DNA of 64,000 nt from Leptospira sanjuanensis (GCF_022267325.1 NZ_JAIZBG010000003.1:17555-81554); one strand, 5' to 3'; shown: positions 9,824-18,385, numbered from the stretch's first letter. The notes: generated by a model not told the origin, from the sequence alone. Translations and numbers: made by a program.

Positions 9824-10276
9824 TTATTCAGTATAAATGGATTCGGAATTTTTGGAAATAAATTCTAAGATTAAATTGCAAATTTTTGCATCCGACTCTG
9901 CAAGTCTCATCTCCAATAGTTCCAAGCTGCTAATAAATTGGATTGTCGTTTCTCCTAATAATGTATCAATCCCCTTATCCGATCCACATTGAATTTCCGG
10001 ACTTAGTAACAAAGCCTCATTAAAGGTATCTGCGATCGATCCTGCCTTGATTCTTTTTAATGAGAACAATGTCCGTTGAACACTTATTTCATCTAAACTA
10101 AGAAAGTATCTAGTTAGCTCCCCTCGTAAAGCTGAATAGTAAAGATTCCACACAAGTAAAACAACTTGCTGTTCACCATTTAAAGATTCGAGATCACTTT
10201 CACTTTTCAACTTCTCAATGGAATTCAAAGCATTCAAAAGAACAGAATCGTCACTTTCGAAAAATTCCATTTCCAT
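9824..10276 (-). CDS. Hypothetical helical protein, possible DUF4375/DMP19 relative
   Basis: 150 aa, acidic and largely helical. LNGEQQVVLLVWNLYYSALRG followed by RYFLSL resembles the DMP19/DUF4375 signature region in layout, but the match is weak. DMP19 of Neisseria is a DNA mimic, so an anti-repressor or DNA-mimic role is only a possibility. AAGGGG lies upstream of the start. It sits between the GIY-YIG-like gene and rep on the same strand. Confidence 0.5.
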   Translation of the reverse strand: MEMEFFESDDSVLLNALNSIEKLKSESDLESLNGEQQVVLLVWNLYYSALRGELTRYFLSLDEISVQRTLFSLKRIKAGSIADTFNEALLLSPEIQCGSDKGIDTLLGETTIQFISSLELLEMRLAESDAKICNLILEFISKNSESIYTE

Positions 10277-10441
10277 AAAAACCCCTTTTTATCCTATTTT
10301 AGAATATGTCAACTTTAGCCTGTGGATTGGACGAGAACCTTCAACTATATTGTTATTGATATTACGTTATCAATAATTATTCGTCCCCTCTCTTGCGCTG
10401 ACCATTAGAATATCATAAAATACGATTTCAAGTCTTTTCCT

Positions 10442-11833
10442 CTATGCAACTTCCCTATCTTGTTTTAGTTCTGAATCAACAAACAAAACATAATAAGGCA
10501 TTTCAATTAGCTCCTTGAAATAATGTTGAATATGAATTTTCAGATTTTCTGGAATATCTGTTTGAAATTCCAATATTCCTTTGTCCATTGTGTATTTCGC
10601 TTCTTTCAATATCTGAAAATCCAACTTCGAAACTCGTCGCTTTGTGATTCCTAAAAAATCTTCATAACTACCCTTTCGATAGTTGATTTTTTCTTGGACC
10701 TCTTTTCGATTCTTAACAGTCTCGCCGCTTTTAGTTTCCGGGGTTTTATTTTCTGAGATTATAGGAGGCTTATTGTTTTCTCGAGATCCCGGAGCATCTA
10801 AAAAGCGTACTGTCATTTTCTCTTTTGTTTCTTCCAAAAAATATTTTGTAATTATCATTCGGATTGATTCTGGAACATTCCCATAAACCTGAACTTCATT
10901 GTTTTCTATTTTTGCTGTGACTGAATTCAAAATTTCTCTCGATGAAATCGTCAGTTTTTCCGAAGCCCAATCGCTAAGTCCTCGCCATGTCGATTCTTGG
11001 TAGGTTTTTTCTTTCGAAGTTGCTTCCACAGTTGGATTTTCACTTCTGGTATTCATGAGAGTTTGGTAAGTCGTTAGGATCGTGTCTTTGTAACTATACG
11101 CACAAGCGATGTTCACCGAAATGGTTCCCCAAAAACGTAAGTCGGTTTTAAACTCCGGTGAACGCCGAATAAATATGAGCTTACGAATGACGTCCAAAAC
11201 AAATTCCGGATCCTGATTTTCCTTAAACCAGAGCCTTGCTTTTTCTTTCTCCTTATTCAGTGTCGCCGTATATTCACCATACTCTTTCAAAATCAAAGTC
11301 TTTGCCATCTCTGAAAGTTTTTGAAAGTAATCGTTAAAAAGTGAAAGTCTCTCTTTTTTGTTAGATGGTTGGTTAGTACAAGTGTTAGAAGAACTAGACC
11401 CCGTACGATGGTACGGGGCAGCTCCGTACTCATTTTCCGAGCTGCCTAGTCCATTTGTCCTAGAAGAAGAGAGTTTATATTCGATTCTTTCTTTGATTAC
11501 GGCGTCGTGAAAATTAGAATTTAAGATTCTGCTATGGCCGTGGAAAGTTCCAGCTTCAAGATGGCCCTCTCTTCGAAACTCTCTGATATATTTAGAAACT
11601 GAAGTTTCCGCTAAACCGCACATTTTACCAAGAGTTTTATTTTTAGCGTTGCATCCTGCCCGGCCTTCGGCACGAGCTTGTATATCTAAGTTCGTAATTA
11701 CCGTTAGGAGTTTTTCTTTCTTCCCAGATAACCCTAATGACGCGATGGTATAAGAGATCACAGTCGCTCGTTTGACGTCCTCGACCATATTTTTTTCCGT
11801 TCTACGGTGCCAGACATAGGTTGGGCGTGGCAC
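10442..11833 (-). CDS. Plasmid-type replication initiator (Rep)
   Basis: 463 aa from a GTG at 11833 lying in the right arm of a 10-bp inverted repeat. Residues 1-115 form a winged helix-turn-helix domain with the recognition-helix region LGKMCGLAETSVSKYIREF (about 68-86). Residues 120-160 are a Ser/Thr-rich linker, encoded by a hairpin-rich stretch. Residues 165-260 are helical and basic, and two similar C-terminal blocks follow (about 285-345 and 395-450). Position upstream of the partition genes and the wHTH-linker-helical layout match initiators of leptospiral plasmids and LE1-like phages. It should bind iterons and open the origin for theta replication. Identity is by context and fold. 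Confidence 0.7.
   Translation of the reverse strand: MPRPTYVWHRRTEKNMVEDVKRATVISYTIASLGLSGKKEKLLTVITNLDIQARAEGRAGCNAKNKTLGKMCGLAETSVSKYIREFRREGHLEAGTFHGHSRILNSNFHDAVIKERIEYKLSSSRTNGLGSSENEYGAAPYHRTGSSSSNTCTNQPSNKKERLSLFNDYFQKLSEMAKTLILKEYGEYTATLNKEKEKARLWFKENQDPEFVLDVIRKLIFIRRSPEFKTDLRFWGTISVNIACAYSYKDTILTTYQTLMNTRSENPTVEATSKEKTYQESTWRGLSDWASEKLTISSREILNSVTAKIENNEVQVYGNVPESIRMIITKYFLEETKEKMTVRFLDAPGSRENNKPPIISENKTPETKSGETVKNRKEVQEKINYRKGSYEDFLGITKRRVSKLDFQILKEAKYTMDKGILEFQTDIPENLKIHIQHYFKELIEMPYYVLFVDSELKQDREVA
11399..11446. repeat. Two adjacent strong hairpins inside rep
   Basis: CCCCGTAC at 11399-11406 pairs perfectly with GTACGGGG at 11411-11418 (4-nt loop). GGCAGCTC at 11417-11424 pairs with GAGCTGCC at 11439-11446. 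They encode the low-complexity linker of Rep, so the protein places little constraint there. Some plasmid families keep the origin inside rep at the same relative place. Confidence 0.6.
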
Positions 11834-11837
11834 CGTA
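11803..11837. promoter_or_regulatory. Inverted repeat over the rep start codon
   Basis: TACGGTGCCA (11803-11812) and TGGCACCGTA (11828-11837) are perfect 10-bp arms with a 15-bp spacer. The GTG start codon of rep (11833-11831) lies in one arm. This could be a Rep autoregulatory operator or an mRNA hairpin that hides the start. Confidence 0.6.
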
Positions 11838-12243
11838 AAGGTATTACCCTACTCTATTTTGAAACGGGGAACTATGATAAGGGCTTAGAGCCTTTTGAGA
11901 TAGGTCCGCGATTCGTGTTCAATTCGGCAAATGTGAGATAAGCCGCTCTTAGTTATGTCTCCTAAGATTGGTTTGGACTAGAATCGGGTACTAAATAAAT
12001 GTCAAGGATTTTATGGGACATAATTTAAAAAAAGAGACATAATAGAAAGGATTTTTGGGCTCCGCCCTGCAAGGTATCTCACTTCCTTGCAGGTGGAATA
12101 TTGTGAACACGAATCTGGATTTAGATTCAAAACAACTTTACCTATTTGAAAATCGAGTACAAGACTTTTTTTTAAGAAAATTTAAAATTTTCGATTTCTA
12201 TGAAACTTCATTTTTAGGATGAGGGTGCGGTTGCTTTATCTAT
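11838..12243. promoter_or_regulatory. Candidate replication origin / rep control region
   Basis: This 400-bp stretch has no gene. It holds GACATAAT-type repeats: TTATGTCTC at 11953-11961, and direct copies GGACATAAT (12016-12024) and AGACATAAT (12035-12043) 19 bp apart. A hairpin CCTGCAAGG / CCTTGCAGG spans 12066-12093, adjacent to a small GGGC-TCC-GCCC hairpin (12057-12067). An AT-rich block lies around 12150-12210. Spaced repeats, cruciform and AT-rich DNA next to rep are the usual parts of an iteron origin. No T-run follows the hairpins, so they are unlikely terminators. Confidence 0.5.
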
Positions 12244-12269
12244 CAAATGGGAACGAGCATTCCCATTTG
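12244..12269. repeat. parS-like palindrome, copy 1
   Basis: Perfect 10-bp inverted repeat CAAATGGGAA (12244-12253) / TTCCCATTTG (12260-12269) with spacer CGAGCA, directly after the stop of the DUF3102-like gene. The same palindrome recurs upstream of parA at 13738. No T-run follows on either strand, so a terminator role is unlikely. Confidence 0.75.
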
Positions 12270-12271
12270 TG

Positions 12272-12925
12272 TTAGTTGAGTATGGATAAGTCATTTTGGT
12301 ATCCAGCAATTATATTCTCGTATTTCTTTTTTTCTTTTTCCATTTCGTTTTCAATGAATTTTCTAATATAATCTGCTACCGGCTTCTTAATGCCTTTTTT
12401 GACTTTGCCGTTTTTAATGAAAAGTTTATACAGTTTCTTTGCTTTAGTTGAATCATACTCTAGGGGGTTGATTTCTCTTTCGAGTTTCCTTTCGAACTCG
12501 GGTTCGGGCAGGCCGGCAGTTGCGATTCTAATGTCATTTATTGCATCTTGGATTGTTTTAGATTCCTTTCTAATGAAATGTTGGCCATTGTAAATTCTCA
12601 AGTAATTGCTAGCCGCTCTTCTATCAAATCCCAAATAAGATTTATTCTTCTCTATATGATCTATGAAATGGCCATGTCCTACGGTGTCCTTGACTTTGGA
12701 GAGGTATGCGCCGAATTCGATTGAGGCATTTATTGTTCTTCGGTGTGCGTTTAGTAAGGACTCGTAGTGTTCTTTAAGTTCTTTTAGTTGCGGGTCAATA
12801 GAAGTGACTGAGCTAATCGTATCCAGCTCAGTATTGTCCGAAGCTTGAGCTTTTACCTTTGAGTTCTTGTTTTTCAGCTTTTCTTTAAGCCGATCATTTC
12901 TGTTGGGAATATTATTTTGTGCCAT
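12272..12925 (-). CDS. DUF3102-like partition partner of ParA
   Basis: 217 aa from the ATG at 12925, preferred over one 12 nt upstream because GAGGT lies just before it. It overlaps the end of parA by 14 bp, so the two are translated together. Residues 70-113 carry the DUF3102-like signature (VGHGHFIDHIEKN, then RRAASNYLRIYNG), a DNA-binding element seen in plasmid and phage partition-type proteins. The rest is basic and helical, ending in a charged coiled coil (about 180-210). It occupies the parB position and should bind the flanking palindromes and stimulate the ParA ATPase; this is inferred from context. Confidence 0.7.
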   Translation of the reverse strand: MAQNNIPNRNDRLKEKLKNKNSKVKAQASDNTELDTISSVTSIDPQLKELKEHYESLLNAHRRTINASIEFGAYLSKVKDTVGHGHFIDHIEKNKSYLGFDRRAASNYLRIYNGQHFIRKESKTIQDAINDIRIATAGLPEPEFERKLEREINPLEYDSTKAKKLYKLFIKNGKVKKGIKKPVADYIRKFIENEMEKEKKKYENIIAGYQNDLSILN

Positions 12926-13661
12926 TTGAAACCTCATGCGCCAAAACTAAAAATCGCTCGAATGCGGAATGTTTTTTGGGATTTAAAAATTCTCCTAAGT
13001 TCGAAGCAGAATGAACGATATCGTCATTATAGTTTGCAAACTTACTAACAGAAAGACCGTTATGCTCGCAAACTTCAATCAGGTCTTCAATTCTCCTTTT
13101 AGATACTCTCGAAGGCACGACTGTAAATTTGATTTTTTTGGATGAGCTTGATTCGACTTCCTTAAAAACTTTATACATTGCATCGGTTCCTTCTTGTCCC
13201 CAATCTCCATATTCCATTGGAGAAATAATATGGTCTGCGCTGTGAATGGCAGCGAGAAGAACAACATTTACAACGTTGTGTAGATCAAGTAAAATGAAGT
13301 CGTAATCGAGTTTGCGTAACAGATTTTCGAATCTATATTTAAGCCTAGGGTCATCATAAAATTCTAAATCAACCTTTTTGAGGCGTTCGATGGTTGGAAT
13401 AAAATCAAAATTCTCGCCTGTTTTAAATATGTATTTTGAATAGTCATCCGCCTCAAAAAGCATGTTAAATGAGTTTTTAAAAGTTGTCTCTTGCTCGTTT
13501 ACTCCGAAGCGGGAAAGTGTGAACTTGCTCAAGCTTCGATTAAAATCGAAGTCAATAAGTAGCACCTTGTAGCCTAAATAAGACAAAGTTTGACCGAGAA
13601 ATATGGTGTTAGTGGTTTTTCCGACTCCACCCTTCCCGGAACAAATGGGAATTATTTTCAT
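12912..13661 (-). CDS. parA: ParA partition ATPase
   Basis: 249 aa. Deviant Walker A motif GKGGVGKTT at 9-17 with the signature lysine at 10, Walker A' VLLIDFDF at 33-40, and Walker B DFILLDLH at 121-128. Length and the lack of an N-terminal HTH place it with short plasmid ParA/Soj-like proteins. It forms ATP-dependent gradients on the nucleoid that position plasmid copies. It is first gene of a two-gene leftward operon; a palindrome about 75 bp upstream could be operator and centromere. Confidence 0.92.
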   Translation of the reverse strand: MKIIPICSGKGGVGKTTNTIFLGQTLSYLGYKVLLIDFDFNRSLSKFTLSRFGVNEQETTFKNSFNMLFEADDYSKYIFKTGENFDFIPTIERLKKVDLEFYDDPRLKYRFENLLRKLDYDFILLDLHNVVNVVLLAAIHSADHIISPMEYGDWGQEGTDAMYKVFKEVESSSSKKIKFTVVPSRVSKRRIEDLIEVCEHNGLSVSKFANYNDDIVHSASNLGEFLNPKKHSAFERFLVLAHEVSNGTK

Positions 13662-13737
13662 GATTTTAAAAGATTAGAAATCTTAGAATTTTTGCGAAAG
13701 CGTAAAAAATTATGTCAGGTATATTTTTTGAAATTTT

Positions 13738-13763
13738 CAAATGGGAATGAGCGTTCCCATTTG
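13738..13763. repeat. parS-like palindrome, copy 2
   Basis: CAAATGGGAA (13738-13747) / TTCCCATTTG (13754-13763) with spacer TGAGCG. The arms are identical to those at 12244-12269 and the spacers differ at two positions. It sits upstream of parA, where an operator or centromere is expected. Confidence 0.75.
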
Positions 13764-13981
13764 AAGATTCTTTAACAATATATTTCAAATCCTCTGTTTT
13801 TTTGAGGAACTTATATTAACCAAGATGGTGTTTCTGTCTGTTTTCCTATGGAAATTGCTGGAAAATAAGAAAATCATTTTGTTTAGCTTCCAAATTATAT
13901 CCTGAACTATCTGTCTCTTTCAGCTTTCTTGACCCTGCTAAAAGAAATAATTTATTCGGTCGTAGTAGAGTAGGGGATCTT

Positions 13982-14236
13982 ATGAAATCAAGAGTAGAGT
14001 GCGATCAGGCGGTGTTTGCAATGATCGATAAAATTTTCGAGGAGGCGAAAAGAGGGGAGTTGGACTTGGAGGCGGTTGCGAAACAAGTTTCGAGAGATAT
14101 TACGGATTATTTTTATTCGAATTTTGAGCCGCAAATTCAATTGCAGTCCGAAGCCAATTTATCCGATCTGAGGAAGGGTTTGAGTCCAAGAACTGAGTTA
14201 GAACATCCTTTAGATTCTCGGCTTCGAGCATCTTAA
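13982..14236 (+). CDS. Small acidic hypothetical protein
   Basis: 84 aa, helical, with AGGGGATC 5-8 nt before the ATG. It overlaps the convergent gene at 14100-14534 by 137 bp, so possibly only one of the two is made at a time. No family recognised. The strong ribosome binding site is the main support. Confidence 0.45.
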   Translation: MKSRVECDQAVFAMIDKIFEEAKRGELDLEAVAKQVSRDITDYFYSNFEPQIQLQSEANLSDLRKGLSPRTELEHPLDSRLRAS

Positions 14237-14534
14237 TGAAGTTCGTGTCTCTTTTCATTTCTATTATATTTTTACCTGCCTTAATGAATGGTTCTCCTTC
14301 GTTGTAGTTCACCCATCTGTCGTTGAAGCCTTCTTTTTTTAGAATCTCGACTCGAACTACAGGCATAAGAGTTTTGCCGTATTTGTATGAATGGTAAGTG
14401 GGCTTACTAATTTTGCCTAGAAGGATAGTCATTGCATCTTCATCGAATCCAAGAACCTCCTCAATAAACAAATATCGATTTTTTGAATCAGAGTAATCTA
14501 CATTAGGGTCGAGTTTTAAATTCATGCGGTCCAT
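14100..14534 (-). CDS. Possible phage repressor-like protein
   Basis: 144 aa. Residues 20-75 (FIEEVLGFDEDAMTILLGKI, then SKPTYHSYKYGKT) could form a small helix-turn-helix domain; the rest is helical. It is leftward while the early genes from 14.9 kb are rightward, a typical repressor/early-region geometry. A wing or protease domain is not visible. Function is a guess from position; the ORF looks real. Confidence 0.5.
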   Translation of the reverse strand: MDRMNLKLDPNVDYSDSKNRYLFIEEVLGFDEDAMTILLGKISKPTYHSYKYGKTLMPVVRVEILKKEGFNDRWVNYNEGEPFIKAGKNIIEMKRDTNFIKMLEAENLKDVLTQFLDSNPSSDRINWLRTAIEFAAQNSNKNNP

Positions 14535-14911
14535 TAAGATTTATAGATAATACAAAATAAAGTCTATACAAATTATATATTATATAAAATACGGTAAATA
14601 TAGTTTTTTCCTGTGTCAATTACAGGAAAGTTCGGGAAATCAAGAAATATTCCCAAATAGGATATTGATCGTGAATATTTTTCATAAAACGACTCCGGTG
14701 CAACCAAATGTGAGTCAGGCTTTTGTTGTGGGTATGAATTCAAAATTCGTACGAATGACATTTTCGAAACTCCATTTCTTGCGATACTACAGCGAAAAGC
14801 CACTCGCGCAACATATAAAAAATCTAATATACGAAAACTTCTCAATTAACAATTCAAGGTTATTCAAACTAATTCCAGATATTTTTCGTTATATCCCGAG
14901 GGGTGTATAAG
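14535..14911. other. AT-rich region between repressor-like gene and early genes
   Basis: This 377-bp divergent gap should contain the early rightward promoter and the repressor promoter. Near 14605-14635, TTTCCTG and CAGGAAA form a small inverted repeat around TGTCAATTA, a possible operator. A short rightward ORF overlaps the second half and is listed separately. Confidence 0.4.
14671..14910 (+). CDS. Doubtful small ORF
   Basis: 79 codons from a GTG at 14671 (a TTG lies 6 nt upstream). The product is basic with no recognisable motif. Its stop overlaps the leader of the next gene, as in translational coupling, and TAGGAT lies upstream. Listed only because the region is otherwise empty. Confidence 0.3.
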   Translation: MNIFHKTTPVQPNVSQAFVVGMNSKFVRMTFSKLHFLRYYSEKPLAQHIKNLIYENFSINNSRLFKLIPDIFRYIPRGV

Positions 14912-15112
14912 ATGGACCCCTTGGAAATTTATAGAATTCAGCCCGCCGGAGAAAGACCGGACGGAGAACCCTTGTTTGAAGTGTACAATCGGTTCACGAA
15001 CGAGGTCGTTTACTCCCGTTTCTCCCGTCCGATTTGCGCAGGGTGGGTTATCGACCAACACCTTCGATATATCGGTCACGTAAAATTCCGTGAACTTTCA
15101 AAAACTGCGTAA
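14912..15112 (+). CDS. Small hypothetical early protein
   Basis: 66 aa from the ATG at 14912, chosen for GAGGGG 8 nt upstream; a GTG 9 nt earlier is in frame. The product is compact and aromatic-rich (EPLFEVYNRFTNEVVYSRFS). First of a tight run of rightward small genes. No family recognised. Confidence 0.6.
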   Translation: MDPLEIYRIQPAGERPDGEPLFEVYNRFTNEVVYSRFSRPICAGWVIDQHLRYIGHVKFRELSKTA

Positions 15113-15138
15113 ATTGGAAAAAGGAACCTTAGAGAAAA

Positions 15139-15273
15139 ATGAACATTTTTTATTACTCAGCACTAATTTTCGGAATTGTGGGCTTTCTGATAATCAAATT
15201 CAGGCCATATTTCCGTAAGCAGTCGAAAGCGGAAATTTTAAAAGACATAAACCAAGCGTATTTAGAGAAGTAA
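15139..15273 (+). CDS. 44-aa single-span membrane peptide
   Basis: ATG at 15139 with AGAG just upstream. Residues 3-20 (IFYYSALIFGIVGFLIIK) form one membrane helix, followed by a basic cytoplasmic tail (FRPYFRKQSKAEIL). It fits exactly between the neighbouring genes with about 20 bp on each side. Role unknown; superinfection-exclusion peptides in phages can look like this. Confidence 0.55.
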   Translation: MNIFYYSALIFGIVGFLIIKFRPYFRKQSKAEILKDINQAYLEK

Positions 15274-15292
15274 AACGAAGGAATAAACTCAG

Positions 15293-15631
15293 TTGGATAA
15301 TTCGCAGGCAACATTAGAACGAAATACGGAAAAAATCAAAAAGAAGGAGGAACGGAACGAAATAGAGAAAATTCTAAACAAGTACGGCTGGCAGGAAGAA
15401 CACTACTACCGGTTTGTATCAAAGAAAGTCCCACGGATAAGGATCGAAATTTGGGAAAATCACCTAGAGTTTTTAGATCAAGATGAAAAATTATTTTTTA
15501 CAGACTCGGTGGTTGAGATTGAATCAATTCTGAAATTCATAAACTACATGGCTGATGAATACGGGATCAGTGGCAATGAAATTCGGAAGGATACTTACGA
15601 GTTCATGGCCCGCAGGATGTTTCGGGACTAA
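15293..15631 (+). CDS. Hypothetical early protein
   Basis: 112 aa from a TTG with GAAGGA upstream. An N-terminal charged coiled coil (10-35) precedes an alpha/beta region with an aromatic core. It lies 5 bp before the replication-like gene and is probably co-transcribed with it. No family recognised. Confidence 0.6.
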   Translation: MDNSQATLERNTEKIKKKEERNEIEKILNKYGWQEEHYYRFVSKKVPRIRIEIWENHLEFLDQDEKLFFTDSVVEIESILKFINYMADEYGISGNEIRKDTYEFMARRMFRD

Positions 15632-15636
15632 GAGCC

Positions 15637-16830
15637 ATGAAAACAATAGAGCGGGTTCCACATGTTTCTAATTACACAGTTGTAAGTAACGCCTTTGTCC
15701 GTGATGAAAGATTGAGCGGTAACGCTAAAGGTCATTTTCTCACTATCCTTAGTTTTCCCGATGACTTCAAAGTAAGAGTTGCGTATCTTAGAAAAATATG
15801 CTCGGACGGAAAAGGTGCAATCTATTCAGCACTCAGAGAGCTTGAGTATTATGGATATGCCGAGTACGTTATGGAAAGGGATCCAAAAACGGGACAGCTC
15901 TCTCCTTATTGGCGTTTCTCAGAGCATTCAAAGAAACCGGATGTCGTCGGTAAACGCGAATCAAGAAAAAAAGTAAAAGAGAATCAAAGTCAACCTGCAC
16001 TTTTTGAAGAAGCCGCTTTAGCTTCTGAGGATTTTTCGCCGCTTACTGAAAACCCGGAAACGGTGATCCCGCAATCCGTTTCTCCGCCACTACTAAATAC
16101 TAATAAAGAAATACTAAAGAACGAAGTATTGAAAAACCAAATACAAACTTCTAGAGAGAGTATAGTGGAATCGCCGCCAAAAATTGAAAAAGCAAATCAG
16201 GTTGAGAAAAAGGTCGAACCATACCCGAAAGAATGGATGGAGTCCTTTCAGAGAATCTATCACGATTCACATGGCGGCATATTAGGAAGCTCGACTATAG
16301 AAGAGAATAGTTTAAAGACACTTTTTAAGATGACCAATGGATCTTGGGAAGCTGTGAGCGAGAAGATCGCAATTTTAATCGAATACAGAAAAGGTTACGA
16401 AATATTTTGGAGAAAGCAGTGTGTAAGCCCTGAGACAATTCTAAAGTTTTGGTCCCGCCTGATTCGAGTGGAAGAAGTGAAATATGAGAATCAAAAAGAG
16501 TATCCCAAATACAAAAAGAAAGAAGCGAATTTTACGAAGCCAAAAAAGACAAACGAGTTCCACACAAATAAAAACAAAGAAGCAAAAATTCAGGTAGTTG
16601 CAAAGTCGGCACACGAATCATTTCTTTTGTGGGCAAAAGATTTACTGCCACCTGCGTCCTTTGCTTTTTACGAAAACAATAGAGATCCTTCCTCCTACGA
16701 AAATTCAAAACGAATGGTTTATAATAAGTATTTTGCAGAGGTAGCTCCGATAGAGTATAGAACCGCGCCTGGAGTCAATGCTTGCGACTTAAAAGTAAAC
16801 TCGTTTCAACCAGAGGTTAAAACAGCATGA
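15637..16830 (+). CDS. Phage replisome-organiser-like protein with winged helix
   Basis: 397 aa. Residues 10-95 resemble the N-terminal winged-helix domain of phage replication proteins (VVSNAFVRDERLSGNAKGHF, then ICSDGKGAIYSALRELEYYG). A Pro/Glu-rich linker (100-190) follows, then a helical domain (195-280) and a basic tail. The architecture recalls DnaD/replisome-organiser proteins that bring helicase to the phage origin. It overlaps the next gene by 4 bp. With rep at 10.4-11.8 kb the element would have two replication proteins, perhaps for plasmid and lytic phases. Confidence 0.6.
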   Translation: MKTIERVPHVSNYTVVSNAFVRDERLSGNAKGHFLTILSFPDDFKVRVAYLRKICSDGKGAIYSALRELEYYGYAEYVMERDPKTGQLSPYWRFSEHSKKPDVVGKRESRKKVKENQSQPALFEEAALASEDFSPLTENPETVIPQSVSPPLLNTNKEILKNEVLKNQIQTSRESIVESPPKIEKANQVEKKVEPYPKEWMESFQRIYHDSHGGILGSSTIEENSLKTLFKMTNGSWEAVSEKIAILIEYRKGYEIFWRKQCVSPETILKFWSRLIRVEEVKYENQKEYPKYKKKEANFTKPKKTNEFHTNKNKEAKIQVVAKSAHESFLLWAKDLLPPASFAFYENNRDPSSYENSKRMVYNKYFAEVAPIEYRTAPGVNACDLKVNSFQPEVKTA

Positions 16831-17066
16831 AAGAGATGATTTCAAAAGAAGAGATCGAAGATTTAAGAAATAGAGTAGGGGAGCTACGAAAGTCGCTTAC
16901 TCGATCTGTTCATGAAAAGTGTTATTCAAAAAGTCCGAAACCATTGGAGGGAAACTTCTTTATCCAAGATAGAGACGGGACTCTCTTAGAGATAAGTCAC
17001 AGAGACGCTTTGAAGATCATGGACGAACGTCGAAGAAGAAAAGTTCACTACGGCGACGCGGCTTAA
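16827..17066 (+). CDS. Small hypothetical early protein
   Basis: 79 aa, start codon overlapping the upstream stop (ATGA). N-terminal helix, central beta segment (NFFIQDRDGTLLEIS), basic C-terminal helix (ALKIMDERRRRKVH). No family recognised; coupling to the replication-like gene suggests an accessory role there. Confidence 0.6.
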   Translation: MKEMISKEEIEDLRNRVGELRKSLTRSVHEKCYSKSPKPLEGNFFIQDRDGTLLEISHRDALKIMDERRRRKVHYGDAA

Positions 17067-17086
17067 TTCAATTTGAAGGAATTTGT

Positions 17087-17353
17087 ATGTTGGAAACAGA
17101 TAGAGTTGAATTTCATATCTATAAACATTTAAAGCCAGCACAAGGCCAAAAGAGTCTTTGGGGTGCGACCGGACAGTGTTTTAATGGAAAAGACGGTGAT
17201 AAGGTTGCGATAAGCGAAGCCGAAAAGCTACAAGCGTTTGCACCGGAAGGAGTGGAATATTCTGTGCAAAAATATGTGTATAGTAATTCGAGAAAAAACA
17301 GACCTTCCAAAACAAAAATTTGGAGGAACGGGGTTTTACTCGCGGCCGCTTAG
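17087..17353 (+). CDS. Small hypothetical early protein
   Basis: 88 aa, with GAAGGA 6 nt before the ATG. Mixed alpha/beta, basic toward the C-terminus. Followed by an inverted repeat around 17368-17390 (CTGGATGAA... TTCATCCAG) that may end the early transcript, although no clear T-run follows. Confidence 0.55.
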   Translation: MLETDRVEFHIYKHLKPAQGQKSLWGATGQCFNGKDGDKVAISEAEKLQAFAPEGVEYSVQKYVYSNSRKNRPSKTKIWRNGVLLAAA

Positions 17354-17443
17354 TTGATCTTACCTGGATGAACATCGGGCACGGTATTCATCCAGCATTT
17401 TCCCAAAAACCGATTTCTATAATTGCGAAGTATCTTCGTATTC

Positions 17444-18385
17444 GTGAATCAAATTCTAATCGGTTGCGCTTTCGAAAAACTTCAGGAACTTCCAGATAAA
17501 CATTTTCATACGGTTGTTTGCTCGCCTCCTTATTTTAATCTACGCGATTATTCGAACGTAAAACAGATCGGACACGAGAAGACGTATCAGGAATACATAA
17601 GAAAGTTAGTTCTCACTTTTAAAGAAGTCCACAGGGTTCTAAGAGACGACGGAACGCTCTGGATCGTAATAGGCGACACATACAATAACCAATCCAAAAA
17701 AGACAAACTAACAGGAGAGCTAAAACGTAAAGACCTTATAGGAATTCCTTGGAGGCTTGCATTTGCTTTGCAAGAAGACGGATGGTATCTCAGGCAAGAC
17801 ATTATCTGGAATAAGCCGAATCCAACACCTCAATCCGTAAGAGACCGCTGCACAACTTCTCACGAATACATTTTTCTTCTTTCAAAGAATCCCATTTACT
17901 ACTTTGACGCGGAAGCGATTTCAGAGCCGACCCTTTCTCTTATCCCCGGACACAAGAGTTTCCGGCCTCGCGCGGTAGAGATTTTTAATAACGGTCGAAC
18001 TGAATTTTATGGAAAGAGGGGGAAGACCGCTCGGACAATAAAAGAAAGAAAAAACAAACGGTCGGTTTGGACAGTAACGACAAAACCCTCGAAAACTTCT
18101 CATACCGCGACATTTCCGAAGGATCTTATTGAGGACTGTATCAAAGCAGGAACGAGTAAATATGGGGTTTGTTCTGAGTGCGGGAGCTCTTTTTTATCGA
18201 AAGACCAAAGTTCTTGTGAACATAAGAAAGGTCCAGTTCCAGCAAGAGTCCTTGATCCGTTTTTTGGATCCGGGACTACCGGAGAAGTGGCTTTAAAATT
18301 AGGACGCGAATACACAGGGATAGAGCTAAACGAAACATACGCAAAAGAAGCGACCGAGAGGCTTAGCGAGAAGCTTTTCTATTAG
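17444..18385 (+). CDS. DNA methyltransferase (N4-cytosine/N6-adenine, beta type), copy 1
   Basis: 313 aa from the GTG at 17444, which gives the usual MNQILIG start; an upstream in-frame TTG adds seven atypical residues. Catalytic motif SPPY at 27-30 precedes the SAM-binding motif DPFFGSGTTG at 271-280, the beta-group order. A zinc-ribbon-like insert (C243-x2-C246 and C258-x-H260) lies before the SAM motif. The family transfers methyl from SAM to an exocyclic amino group. No restriction partner is nearby, so it is probably an orphan protecting phage DNA or altering regulation. Confidence 0.92.
   Translation: MNQILIGCAFEKLQELPDKHFHTVVCSPPYFNLRDYSNVKQIGHEKTYQEYIRKLVLTFKEVHRVLRDDGTLWIVIGDTYNNQSKKDKLTGELKRKDLIGIPWRLAFALQEDGWYLRQDIIWNKPNPTPQSVRDRCTTSHEYIFLLSKNPIYYFDAEAISEPTLSLIPGHKSFRPRAVEIFNNGRTEFYGKRGKTARTIKERKNKRSVWTVTTKPSKTSHTATFPKDLIEDCIKAGTSKYGVCSECGSSFLSKDQSSCEHKKGPVPARVLDPFFGSGTTGEVALKLGREYTGIELNETYAKEATERLSEKLFY

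Noticed and set aside
12244..12269. Palindrome after the par operon as a Rho-independent terminator
   Set aside because: No T-run on either strand, and the same palindrome occurs upstream of parA.
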